64,000 bases of DNA from the NCBI RefSeq assembly GCF_023516215.1, contig NZ_CP097350.1, positions 186,001 through 250,000 of the forward strand, read 5' to 3'. Source of the stretch: Cytobacillus pseudoceanisediminis. GTDB taxonomy: Bacteria > Bacillota > Bacilli > Bacillales > Cytobacillaceae. The stretch's first letter is position 1. Every line of letters starts with the position of its first letter. The translations under genes were made by a program, and so were the position numbers. Under the pieces are notes generated by a model that saw only the letters and a program-made list of their open reading frames with translations, was not told the DNA's origin and did not search any database. Shown here one piece after another: positions 17,020-25,636 of the stretch.

Positions 17020-18175
17020 GACTTACAGCTTCTTCATCAAGAATGAATGTTGAATGATAAATTGTTTCATCGCTAAGATAAAAACCAAACATCTTCTTCC
17101 ATGTAACTATACCCATTACAGCATTTAGAGCATTCAACTCCGAAATTTGAATGTTTTGAGCATACACATCATCATCTGCTGCTTGTCCCATTGCAATTTT
17201 ATTCAATGATGAGCTATTGTCAGGGGTAATCAGTGTTTTTCTAACGGTTCCCCTAATGGAATCTCCTACAACTGTTAGCCCTATGCCCAAGTCAACAAAC
17301 GGAATATTAGTCTTGGTAAGATATTCAGTAATAATCCTTTTAGGTTCTGCTAGGTCCAGAGCAAGAAAAACAAAATCATGTTCACCTAACATATGCACAT
17401 TTGACTCATCAAGATACTCCTCATGTGCAATGATGCCATTTCTTAGTTGATCATACTTACTCTTAAGAAATGCAACTTTACTTGGTTTTTGCTGAAGCTC
17501 ATCTATAGCTACTGCACCCGGCATTCTAAAGACATTATGATTGAATAAAGTATCACCGTCAAAGAGAGAAATCTGTTTTACCGGTGTTTTGCTAACAAAA
17601 TCCAAAATAAATGATCCTGTGCCTCCTAATCCTACAATCGCAATTTTCTGTTCCTTAAATTTATTGGCAATATGAGATAAACCTGCTCTGGCTGTATTGG
17701 TATCAGGATACAGAAATACACTTTCGTTGTTATAGTCCTCAAAATCAAAGTTCTGTGCTGTTACGCTTGAATCGATGGACTTTGCTGGGGCAGATAACAG
17801 GTTTGCGTACTTTAGAATTTTTGTATAGAAATCCGGATATTGACCGCTTGGTGGTTTTGCCGAGAAATAGTAATTTCCCACAATATCTTGATTTAAAGGA
17901 TAATGCGACTGTGAATTTACGTATGATTTGTCTTCGTTTCCAAATTGATCGCAAGGATGCTCCCCTGCGAATCGAACTGTGTGATCTTGGGGAGCTACTG
18001 TATTTAATCCAGATAGCGTCAAAGGACAAAAAATTGTCCCAAACAGGACTTTTTTATCCTTGTTAACATAAGGAATTCCTTTTACGACAAGATTATCTTT
18101 TACGAATGATACGTTATATCCTTCATCAACCAACCTTTTCAAATCTTGATTATGATCTATTAGTTGAGTCGACAT
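17009..18175 (-). CDS. E1-like ThiF-family adenylyltransferase
   Basis: A 388-residue protein. Residues about 165-350 are a ThiF/E1 adenylation domain: ARAGLSHIANKFKEQKIAIVG, then the nucleotide loop GLGGTGSFILDF, ISLFDGDTLFNHNVFRMPGA with the ribose-binding Asp, and FLALDLAEPKR. Residues 1-150 are a separate N-terminal domain that I assign only loosely to DUF6791 or an E2-like fold. The only two cysteines, C50 and C75 (EHPCDQF), lie in that domain; there is none after the adenylation core, where classical E1s carry theirs. It overlaps the Ubl gene by 26 bp and DUF6527 by 11 bp. Expected to activate the Ubl C-terminus with ATP. Confidence 0.85.
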   Translation of the reverse strand: MSTQLIDHNQDLKRLVDEGYNVSFVKDNLVVKGIPYVNKDKKVLFGTIFCPLTLSGLNTVAPQDHTVRFAGEHPCDQFGNEDKSYVNSQSHYPLNQDIVGNYYFSAKPPSGQYPDFYTKILKYANLLSAPAKSIDSSVTAQNFDFEDYNNESVFLYPDTNTARAGLSHIANKFKEQKIAIVGLGGTGSFILDFVSKTPVKQISLFDGDTLFNHNVFRMPGAVAIDELQQKPSKVAFLKSKYDQLRNGIIAHEEYLDESNVHMLGEHDFVFLALDLAEPKRIITEYLTKTNIPFVDLGIGLTVVGDSIRGTVRKTLITPDNSSSLNKIAMGQAADDDVYAQNIQISELNALNAVMGIVTWKKMFGFYLSDETIYHSTFILDEEAVSHAT

Positions 18176-18437
18176 TTATCCTCATTCCTTCCTTCATCTT
18201 TATTGAATCTCCGAAGGAATAATCCCGGCTGTGTTTTTCACCTTTATCGTTTTTTAGCGTAGACACCATAGTGTATGATTTTTGTGAATCATCGTAGCTT
18301 CCATATGCAAGAGTAACTATCTCTTGAAAGGAATAATCTCTTTTCTCAACTTCCTTTGGTTCACCGTTAATAATGACAGTAAAATTTTTTTCATTTTGCT
18401 TGCTCCTTCTCAATTTATTAGAAGAAAGAAGCTCCAC
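18150..18437 (-). CDS. Ubiquitin-like (multiubiquitin-type) modifier
   Basis: A single beta-grasp Ubl: NFTVIINGEPKEVEKRDYSFQEIVTLAYGS, then YTMVSTLKNDKGEKHSRDYSFGDSIKMKEGMRINVD, the spacing of the multiubiquitin family. The C-terminus STNRS lacks the diglycine of eukaryotic ubiquitin. The frame is open from GTG 18437, but the best ribosome site (GAAGGAG) precedes an ATG at 18394 that is out of frame by one base of a seven-A run; with eight A it would give MKKNFTVIINGEP. So the real protein may begin there, at about 82 residues. First gene of the three-gene operon. Confidence 0.75.
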   Translation of the reverse strand: MELLSSNKLRRSKQNEKNFTVIINGEPKEVEKRDYSFQEIVTLAYGSYDDSQKSYTMVSTLKNDKGEKHSRDYSFGDSIKMKEGMRINVDSTNRS

Positions 18438-18552
18438 TTTTTAGAAGATATGAATTTGATTTACATCAAAATTTACGATATAATTTAACCGACTAAAGTT
18501 TTTATTTCATATCTTTCTAAGGTGGAAAAGCTATTTTTAGCTTCTTTCCACT
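18434..18552. repeat. Nested inverted repeats upstream of the Ubl operon
   Basis: The arms at 18434-18454 and 18506-18525 are imperfect inverted copies (CCAC...AGATATGAA against TTCATATCTTT...GGTGG). A second hairpin, GGTGGAAAAGCT/AGCTTCTTTCCAC, follows at 18521-18552. The sequence CCACTTTTT...ATATGAATTT also recurs directly at 18549-18575. They lie in the operon's leader/promoter region; function unknown, an operator or transcription barrier being possible. Confidence 0.5.
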
Positions 18553-18620
18553 TTTTTCATTATATGAATTTTTATTCAAAAATACTAACAATTTTACTTT
18601 TTTTCATTAATTGTTCGTGT

Positions 18621-18761
18621 TTAGTCAATAAAAGATCCGTTGATGATCTTGAATGTTGGTGTAATATCGATTCCAATAGTTTTTAAAGCTTCGTGAAGAA
18701 ATAGTAAACATAGAACAAAACCGGTTAGTTTCTTTACTACATTCTCATACAAAACAGTCAT
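18621..18761 (-). CDS. Small protein with one hydrophobic helix, 46 residues
   Basis: ATG 18761 follows GGGGTG. The product begins MTVLYENVVKKLTGFVLCLL and continues FLHEALKTIGIDITPTFKI before TAA 18621. Residues about 11-24 are hydrophobic and may lie in the membrane. It sits between the Ubl operon and the STAS-like gene on the same strand, possibly the last gene of the STAS/HATPase unit. No family recognised. Confidence 0.45.
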   Translation of the reverse strand: MTVLYENVVKKLTGFVLCLLFLHEALKTIGIDITPTFKIINGSFID

Positions 18762-18917
18762 TTACCAAATCACCCCTTTAAATTGTAAAATACTGCTTGT
18801 TTTTTGATCCATAAATCGACTGGTAAAGGCTTTTATTTTATCCAATTTCCATTACTACGCCAATACGACCATTTCCTGTTTTTCCTTCGTTTCCATGTTT
18901 CTCACCTTCTTCTATGA

Positions 18918-19590
18918 CCCGTTTTCAATTTCAAAATTGAAGTCCTCTTTTTAAAAAGCCTGCTATTTAAAACAAGCTTTTGTAAACAAATTGTCTTCCG
19001 CCTTCAGGCATCTGTATCTCTTCCCGTGCAATCAAACGTTTTTCATATAATTTTGAAAGTTGAGTGCTTGCGGTATTAATCTGTTTGTCAAATGCATCCA
19101 CAACATCTCTGGCAGTAACTTCTTTTCTCGTATACACAAATTCTAGAATTTGCTTTAATGATCCCTTAGATCCACCGAGATAGCCTAGTATGGAGAAGGA
19201 ATCCTCCTCTTTCGCCATAATACATAACTGTTCGATGTTTAACGTACTATCAATGTTATAGGCATGATCATGTACTTCTTCTGGACTTAAATTTACTAGA
19301 TAAATATATTTCTCAACTTTTTTATCTATAAATTCACTAATAAGCCACTTTAATGGTTTAGCGATTACTTCGTCGATACCAGATCCATTCGTATCCCCAA
19401 TATAAGACATGTCCAATACAAAGACTGTATTTATTTCTGCGTCATTCATCTTATTCATTATTGACTCTTTGAGATTTTTTAGTTGAGTACGATTTAATAA
19501 TTGAATAGGTTTTTCATGAATTCTTAATAGTAATTCAGTTTTCATGTTTTTCGCCCTCTCGATTTCAATTTCAATTTTGAAATCTATAAT
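18918..19590. repeat. Repeated TTGAAATTGAAA palindrome-like motif at two sites
   Basis: Near 18918-18938 and again near 19561-19585, the minus strand has TTGAAATTGAAA beside a T/A-rich inverted half (CAATTTTGAAATTG and TTTCAAAATTGAAATTGAAA). Both copies lie a few dozen bases before an ATG with its own ribosome site. The spacing suggests a shared regulator or duplicated leader; coordinates span both copies and the gene between them. Confidence 0.35.
18967..19545 (-). CDS. STAS-like (DUF4325-type) protein with C-terminal winged helix
   Basis: A 192-residue protein. Residues about 1-110 look like the STAS-like DUF4325 fold (VFVLDMSYIGDTNGSGIDEVIAKPL, a switch-like segment after a beta strand). 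Residues about 125-192 look like a winged-helix domain (GSLKQILEFVYTRKEVTARDVVDAF...STQLSKLYEKRLIAREE), probably binding DNA or a partner. It lies 63 bp downstream of the HATPase gene and surely forms a pair with it. Partner-switch control, as in SpoIIAB/SpoIIAA systems, is the likely mechanism; the target is unknown. Confidence 0.65.
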   Translation of the reverse strand: MKTELLLRIHEKPIQLLNRTQLKNLKESIMNKMNDAEINTVFVLDMSYIGDTNGSGIDEVIAKPLKWLISEFIDKKVEKYIYLVNLSPEEVHDHAYNIDSTLNIEQLCIMAKEEDSFSILGYLGGSKGSLKQILEFVYTRKEVTARDVVDAFDKQINTASTQLSKLYEKRLIAREEIQMPEGGRQFVYKSLF

Positions 19591-19608
19591 GTTATTAAAA
19601 ACTATTGT

Positions 19609-20481
19609 TTAAAGCCTGTCAATACTATAATTTACTTTTATGGAAAAAAAGGTTCCAAATGAAGTTTTGCCTTCTAAAGTAGGATTTACTTCATCCTTTG
19701 TAATTTCATATACAGAATTATTAGTTCGTAATGCAACTGATGCTTCAGACCACCTGAAAGCTCTTTGTTTTATATCCATTAATCCTTTACCACGATCTTC
19801 TTCACTAAGTCTAGAAGCTTTGGTAGTGATGGCCGCTTTTACGATATCATGAGGAGAATTTTCGGATAAAACATCTTTTAAACTATTGTAAATTCCTTCT
19901 CCACGATCCGCGACTGCTATTTCTATTTCGTTTTCATCTTCATTGTTTTTTACTGCAATGAAACAACTAGAATTTGTATGATCAATCACATTGTTGCCCA
20001 ACTCAGTAATAAAAGATTGAATATCTGAAATACGATTCCCCTTTAGACCTTTGTTTTTAAAAATCCTTTTAATCAATGTACTTATTTCTACAATTTGAGG
20101 GTGGGTTGTTGCTACTCTAATCTCTAGCAATTTATCCTCTAGGCTATTACGGTGTCGATTATACAAGGTTGTCATATCCTTTTGTTCTTCAAATTGTTCT
20201 TTTACATTTTTACTGCAGACTTTAAAGAAATTCATTCGTTCCATATATTTAATAGGACTGATATTAAAAGGAGCGACAATACCAACTTCAAAATGGTCTT
20301 CAAGATAATCTAGCACTGACAAAAGTCCGGTGAAGCCAATAGGCGTAATATACCTCAATCTCTTCATATTTAAGGTTACAGCAGCACGTGAGTTTAATTG
20401 ATCAACTACTTCCATTGTTTTATTTAGCAATTGATGAATGTCATCTATTGTTGATAATGTTCTATTTATCATTATTTCCAT
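19609..20481 (-). CDS. STAS plus HATPase (anti-sigma-factor-like) protein
   Basis: A 290-residue protein with an N-terminal STAS-like segment (AAVTLNMKRLRYITPIGFTGLLSVLDYL, about 30-65) and a C-terminal GHKL ATPase domain: N-box FITELGNNVIDHT, G1 DRGEGIYNSL, lid and G2 DRGKGLMDI, and SFGTFFSI near the end. There is no His-kinase box, so it resembles SpoIIAB/RsbW-type partner-switching proteins rather than a sensor kinase. Paired with the STAS-like gene downstream. It is placed beside Ubl and DarTG genes, so a role in stress or defence signalling is possible but inferred. Confidence 0.75.
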   Translation of the reverse strand: MEIMINRTLSTIDDIHQLLNKTMEVVDQLNSRAAVTLNMKRLRYITPIGFTGLLSVLDYLEDHFEVGIVAPFNISPIKYMERMNFFKVCSKNVKEQFEEQKDMTTLYNRHRNSLEDKLLEIRVATTHPQIVEISTLIKRIFKNKGLKGNRISDIQSFITELGNNVIDHTNSSCFIAVKNNEDENEIEIAVADRGEGIYNSLKDVLSENSPHDIVKAAITTKASRLSEEDRGKGLMDIKQRAFRWSEASVALRTNNSVYEITKDEVNPTLEGKTSFGTFFSIKVNYSIDRL

Positions 20482-20901
20482 CTACATCAAACGCCGCCTT
20501 TAGCCTTTAGCTTTTTGTTCCAATAATTATATCACGAGTTGATAATCTGGTTAATATTTCTCATAAAATTCGGGTTAAATATTGAACCAGCCCCCAATTT
20601 AAAACATATCTAAGTAGTTGAGCTATTTTACAACCCTACCTTAGTAACACGTATGGAACTGTCGTATTTGGCTTGTTCATACTGCCCAATAATTAAAACT
20701 TACTTATTTAATATTAGCAACGAGATTGTTAAAGATTTTGTTATTATACAAATTCCTTAATATTGATACACAGTATTAGTCAAGAATGCATAAAGCAGTT
20801 TACCCTGGAAAAAGCATGGCCAATCTCTTGTCCAGAGATTACCTCAATAAGGTCCTTGCTCGCAACACCAAGCTTATTTTGTTTGGCCAAAAGTGTCAAC
20901 A
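20482..20901. other. Intergenic; possible gene remnant on the minus strand
   Basis: No intact gene. On the minus strand 20785-20885 reads as TLLAKQNKLGVASKDLIEV then ISGQEIGHAFSRV before a stop; it looks like a fragment of a real protein but I cannot place it. The left part should include the promoter of the HATPase operon. Confidence 0.3.
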
Positions 20902-21096
20902 ATGCACATAAAGCAACTTAAGCTAGGCAAACTCTTAGGAGATTTCCACAATACTAACTCTATGCTGAACATTAAATCCTTTATTTTGCAAAAAGATGAT
21001 GATAAAACACTTCTTTTATTAGTACAATACACCCCGGAGAAATCGGATTTTTTATTAGAACGACTATCCGGGATATATTCTTATCTCACTCATTAG
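20902..21096 (+). CDS. Possible small protein, 64 residues (weak)
   Basis: ATG 20902 (or GTG-like 20893) opens a frame to TAG 21096: HIKQLKLGKLLGDFHNTNSM, then a hydrophobic KTLLLLVQYTPEKSDFLLER. Codon use looks plausible, but I see no convincing ribosome site and no family. It may equally be a remnant. Confidence 0.25.
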   Translation: MHIKQLKLGKLLGDFHNTNSMLNIKSFILQKDDDKTLLLLVQYTPEKSDFLLERLSGIYSYLTH

Positions 21097-21242
21097 TACC
21101 CTAGTGTAGAACTTCGTCCTTTAGAATTGGTTTTACACTTTCTTCAAGTTTATGAACCCAAGTAACCCCGTAACTATATAATTACCTTTGCCCAGTTTTC
21201 TCCCTATAGGTATGTACTTAAATACTATTCAGCATAATCCAC

Positions 21243-21383
21243 CTAATACTCCCGGAAATGAATTACCCTTAAATCTACCCCTTTAACTCTTGTTTCAGGA
21301 TCTCTAATCTCCATATAACCAGATGGGTAGACAAAAAGTATCTTGTAGACTTTATCTTTATGTATCACTCTATAATTCTTCAT
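21243..21383 (-). CDS. Small soluble protein, 46 residues
   Basis: ATG 21383 follows a strong GGAGGAG. The product is MKNYRVIHKDKVYKILFVYP then SGYMEIRDPETRVKGVDLRV and IHFREY, charged, probably a small beta-rich fold. A perfect ribosome site and clean coding composition argue it is real. Unknown function; isolated between the signalling pair and the oxidase gene. Confidence 0.5.
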   Translation of the reverse strand: MKNYRVIHKDKVYKILFVYPSGYMEIRDPETRVKGVDLRVIHFREY

Positions 21384-22060
21384 AACTCCTCCATGTTTGT
21401 TATCAAGGTCTTATGTCTTTTTTTCATTATACTATTGATAGCCAAGTGACTTTCGTATGGACGAGTAAAATTTCATGATCAACTTCCAATGTGCTCATAA
21501 ATCTATAGAATGATTAGGTGAATATTCGAAAATTATAAAGAGGATTACTGGGTACCAGAAGGATTATTACCTGGAGAAAATATGTTAATAAAACTACTTG
21601 AAATAAAAAAGACGGTTGAGATATTTCTTAAATAAGAAGAACCCACAAATTGTATCGTTAAGGTGGATTTTGTGTCGAGCTTGTAAATGTTACGGATATT
21701 CAAAAAATAAATGATGATGAAGCCCCTCTCGATTGAGGAAAGCTTCTTCATCTATTCATTTTTTATGTTTATTATGTTCAAAATTAATAAGCTGGTACTT
21801 TACAAGCTGCTTAAATGTCGATATTTTTATCAGCATTTCCATAAGTAGGTGTTATCCGGAAAGTAATGTATCAACCCCTAGCTGTTTCCTTTTTACTCTA
21901 TGAAGCAAGAGTTTACTAAAAAAAGGATTCCAGAGAGAAGGAATCCTTTTTAAACCATTCGCATGGTTATAACTTCACGCGTTACATATTTATATGTGTT
22001 TCAAGTAAATTAGCATGTTTGAATAGAAAACCTTATCATTTTAAAATAAAACAATAACGA
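21384..22060. other. Intergenic; nothing convincing except a terminator
   Basis: A short frame on the plus strand near 21530-21640 (WVPEGLLPGENMLIKLLEIKK) may be a remnant. The palindrome-like GAAGCCCC...GGAAAGCTTC near 21719-21753 could be another hairpin. No gene I can support. Confidence 0.3.
21916..21954. terminator. Bidirectional terminator after ctaE-like gene
   Basis: AAAAAGGATTCC pairs with GGAATCCTTTTT around AGAGAGAA; works for the leftward oxidase gene. Confidence 0.75.
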
Positions 22061-22687
22061 TTATCCTACCAGCCCCATTAAATATACAACTGTAAAAATG
22101 AATACCCATACAACATCAATAAAATGCCAGTATAAGCTTGCTATATAAAATTTTGGAGCATTGTATAGGTTTAATCCACGTCTCGCATTTCTAACCATGA
22201 GAGTCACAATCCATAGAAGTCCAAAAGCAACGTGTGCACCGTGGAAACCAACTAGTACATAAAATGCAGAGCCGAATGCACTGCTTGTAAAAGTATGTCC
22301 CTTATGAAAATACTCTGTAAACTCGTAAATTTCCAATCCTAAAAATGCAACACCTAAAAGAACCGTAATCCCAAGCCATAATTGCATTTTCTTAAAATTA
22401 AAATTTTTCATATGATACATTGCACAAACACTTGTAAGTGAGCTAACTAGTAAAAGCATAGTCGCAACAAAAACTATTTCCATGCTGAAAAGCTCATTTG
22501 TCAAAGGGTGGTCCCCATTTGGAACCTTGTTTTTTAAAGCAAGATACGTTGCAAAGAGGGAGGCAAAAAGAACTGTCTCTCCACCTAAGAAAAACCAGAA
22601 ACCTAAAAATTTATTTTTTGCTTCAAGCGTAGCTCTTTCAGGCGAAGTTGGCCATGTTTCCAATGTGAATTTCTCTTCAGTTTGCAT
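22061..22687 (-). CDS. ctaE: Cytochrome c oxidase / quinol oxidase subunit III
   Basis: A 208-residue subunit III with five membrane helices: NKFLGFWFFLGGETVLFASLF, MEIVFVATMLLLVSSLTS, LWLGITVLLGVAFLGLEIYEF, a fourth with VGFHGAHVAFGLLW, and YIASLYWHFIDVVWVFIFTVVYLMGLVG. The HGAHV and YWHFIDVVW signatures are diagnostic. Length matches CtaE of the Bacillus caa3 oxidase (about 207). No other oxidase subunit adjoins it; the complete qox cluster at 38-42 kb has its own subunit III, so this is an orphan extra copy beside resC. Confidence 0.88.
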   Translation of the reverse strand: MQTEEKFTLETWPTSPERATLEAKNKFLGFWFFLGGETVLFASLFATYLALKNKVPNGDHPLTNELFSMEIVFVATMLLLVSSLTSVCAMYHMKNFNFKKMQLWLGITVLLGVAFLGLEIYEFTEYFHKGHTFTSSAFGSAFYVLVGFHGAHVAFGLLWIVTLMVRNARRGLNLYNAPKFYIASLYWHFIDVVWVFIFTVVYLMGLVG

Positions 22688-22816
22688 AATATAAATTCCT
22701 CCCCTATTACTTCAAATATTTTAATTTTGATTAGTCTACCTTCTTAGCTGAGAAATTTTACTTCTTTTATGTCCCGAGCATTTATAATGCATATTAGGCC
22801 GTTTGAAAATTACACC

Positions 22817-23991
22817 TTACGCATATGAGTGTAGACCTGCTATAATTAGATTTACGAAAATCAAATTGAAGATAATAATTCCGAATCCGATAACTCCAAG
22901 CCAAGCTGATTTCTGACCGTGCCAGCCCTTAGAGAGACGCAAGTGTAAATACACTGCATAAAATAACCATGTAATTAATGCCCATACCTCTTTTGGATCC
23001 CATCCCCAGAAACGAGTCCACGCAATTTGAGCCCATATCATCGCAAAAACAAGAGCGCCTAGAGTGAATATTGGAAAACCTATTGTAACCGATCTATACC
23101 CAATTTCATCGACTAAATCAAGGTTGACATTCTTCGTTAATGGCTGTATAGCAGCTGAGATTCTTTTTCTTAAAATCAGTCTTAGCGACCCGTATAAAAG
23201 TAAACCAGTAACAACTGACCAGATGACTGTATTTAGTCTTCCTGCTGCAATGATTGCAGGCACCTCAACAAACGCTTCCATTTTACCTTTTGTAAGTAAT
23301 TCACCTTGATTTGGCCCTATAATAGAAGGCAGATTATATATCATTTCAACCTCTTGATCATTTTTATTAACCCATTTATAGACTGCTTCATACTCCATCC
23401 CTCTGAAAATGCTTGTAATTACTACAAAAGAAAGAGTCGCCACAATCGTGTACATGATAACCTCAAGCCCAAAAGTCCCTTTTGAGCGTTGCGTCTGATC
23501 AACAGAACGAAGTAAATAAATGATCCCTGCAATGAAACTGCTAGCCAAAATAGCCGAACCTAGTGCAGTGGTTGTTACGTGGATAGCAAGCCAATCGCTT
23601 TGCAGCGCTGGTATTAATGGGGAAATGTCTCTCGGAAACATACTCCCATATGCAATGATCAATAATGTGATTGGTAAAGTAAATAAACCAATATAGCTGC
23701 CTTATATATAAGGTAAAGAATTATGAATGCCAAGACCATCATCATGCTAAAAGCTGTAATAAATTCAAACATATTACTAACAGGAGCTTGTCCAGAAGCG
23801 ACCCATCGAGTAATAAAATATCCCAAGTGAGAAGCAAAGGCTACTATAGTGACCGTTATTGCAACTTTTGCCCATTGACTTGGGTTTTCGTATTGTTTTC
23901 TCTTATCTCTAATGGCTCCTCCAAATAATAGTGTTGCCAATAGATATAGGTAGAATGCTAGGTATAATAGGTTACTGCTAAGAGCTACCAT
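22817..23991 (-). pseudogene. resC: ResC/CcsA-family cytochrome c haem-ligation protein, frameshifted
   Basis: The N-terminal part runs from ATG 23991 (GGAGATAAAG upstream) as [25 protein letters not shown] and the C-terminal part to TAA 22817 with the haem-handling WWD motif [24 protein letters not shown]. Together they make one protein of about 391 residues with about eight helices, the usual ResC length. The two halves are joined by restoring one G in the GG at 23688-23689, giving [15 protein letters not shown]. ResC with ResB ligates haem to c-type cytochromes outside the membrane; no resB is in the window. One-base error or extra pseudogene copy. Confidence 0.85.
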
Positions 23992-24048
23992 CTTTATCTC
24001 CTCTACTACATTTTTTCGATTATTTGATCGGAAAGTTATTGTATGCAA

Positions 24049-24960
24049 TTTTTTTAATGGAAAAAGTAGGTTTAAGTACCTGCCTAAATCTGTATTTAAT
24101 TAAAAATGCTTTACCACTTTTTCTGGTATGTCTTCGGAAACTACTAACAAGAGAGCTTTCTCTACAACACATGTATGTCCATATTTTAGTGAATTTTTAA
24201 TATGAAATCTTCATGTTTTCTTCTTAATTCAATATATTTCTCCACCTCAAAAAAATAAATAATAAAGTGAATAATTTAATTTCGGAGAATTTTAGGATTT
24301 TCATAAAGCCATTTCTCGAGATGAAAGCAAAATACTGGGTAAGAGAAATAACCGGCCTGTATTATTTGTGGAAAAAGTACAAATAGGTGTTTTACTCTTG
24401 TGAACTTGCCAAAACTAACCTACAACTAATAGTTCTATCAAAGCAAAAGAAAAAGGCTTTTTAATTCTATTGGTTAACACCCTTTCTTTACAGATGACAT
24501 AAGTATAGATTATGAATTTGCAAAAACTGTGGAGATTTTTAGATAAAAACAAAAAGGAACCTAAAAGGCTCCCTTCTGTTTAGTTTGTTTACCATTCATT
24601 TTATGGTTCAAATATTAATATATCCGAAATGTATGCAGTTTATGTGAAGAGTAAGAAAATAACATTTCTTTCTTTATAGCATGCTTATTTCATACACATT
24701 TTTCAAAATTAGTAAGTCAGACCCTACAATATCTATCGCTTCCCCTTTATGTTATACTTTTATTAATCAGATTACTTAACATATATCTCTAAGAAGCCTC
24801 TTTTTGGGTAATTTTTTTCTATATATATTTAAGGGATTTAGAAATACATGATATATTCAAGTAATTTTTTTAACTTGATTTTTTTACAATTCATATTTTT
24901 GCATTGAGATAATAGAATTCTTTATCGAAAGGAATGTTTCATCCTGTTTGCTTATTCACA
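24049..24960. other. 900-bp intergenic region, no gene seen
   Basis: AT-rich with scattered stops in all frames. A weak hairpin (AAGGAACC...GGCTCCCTT) near 24548-24576 may be a terminator. Otherwise nothing I can support. Confidence 0.4.
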
Positions 24961-24967
24961 TCATGTT

Positions 24968-25518
24968 ATGTCTCTACAGATCCAATCGTTTGTTAAGGAA
25001 AATTCACAATACAGTGTAGATACACCCACTTTTTCTTGGGCAAATATGAAACCTGACTTTATACCTAATCTTGCAAAACGGAAACATTATATAGAAGAAT
25101 CTTTTGACTTTGTTGTAGATAAAATTCTATCACTCCTTAAGTTACCTTCTTACAACCTATTAGATAAAAACAAGCGAAAAAGAATTGATGTTGAAATGGG
25201 TATTATCTGCCATTTCCTCACAGACTTTTTTGCGTCCCTCATAATCAGAGATGGGAATTTAAGCATCACATGATACCGCATGTGAAATATGAATCTATAC
25301 TCGACCAAAAAGCAAAATCACTTAATATAGTAGAAAAATTAAAAATGCCGCTAATTTTGCATAACTCAAGAGAGAGTATTTCAGATTTTTTAAAAGAGCT
25401 TCTTGAAGAGTATGAACAGAAAAAAGATTATATGAGAGATGTTGTTTTTTCTGTGAATGTAAGTACAGCTATCTGCAGCTATATAATTAAAAGTATTATG
25501 TCAAATGATAAAATGTAA
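24968..25518 (+). pseudogene. Zinc-dependent phospholipase C-family protein, frameshifted
   Basis: The first frame (24968-25273) ends in MGIICHFLTDFF; the second (to 25518) begins within CVPHNQRWEFKHH then MIPHVKYE. Joining them by restoring one T in the six-T run 25226-25231 (giving DFFCVPHNQRW) yields the His/Asp-rich core of zinc-dependent phospholipase C-like proteins. The frame also stays open upstream of ATG 24968 (FAYSHHV), so the true start may be a little earlier. About 185 residues. No signal peptide is evident. Probably intact in the real genome if the T-run is an error. Confidence 0.65.
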
Positions 25519-25525
25519 AATCGGT

Positions 25526-25576
25526 CAAAAAGAACCCCCATGTTAAGCTTTTAATGCTTACAAGGGGTTCTTTTAT
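25526..25576. terminator. Bidirectional terminator
   Basis: AAAAAGAACCCC pairs with GGGGTTCTTTT, with an inner TTAAGC/GCTTA pair; it sits between the convergent phospholipase and prsA genes. Confidence 0.8.
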
Positions 25577-25636
25577 AATGAGAGCGATTTATTAATTACA
25601 AGTAGGGTATTGGCCTGGATTATTAAGTAAATTATT

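Noticed and set aside
20902..21096. Treating this frame as a confident gene
   Set aside because: Ribosome site poor and no family; kept only as a weak call.
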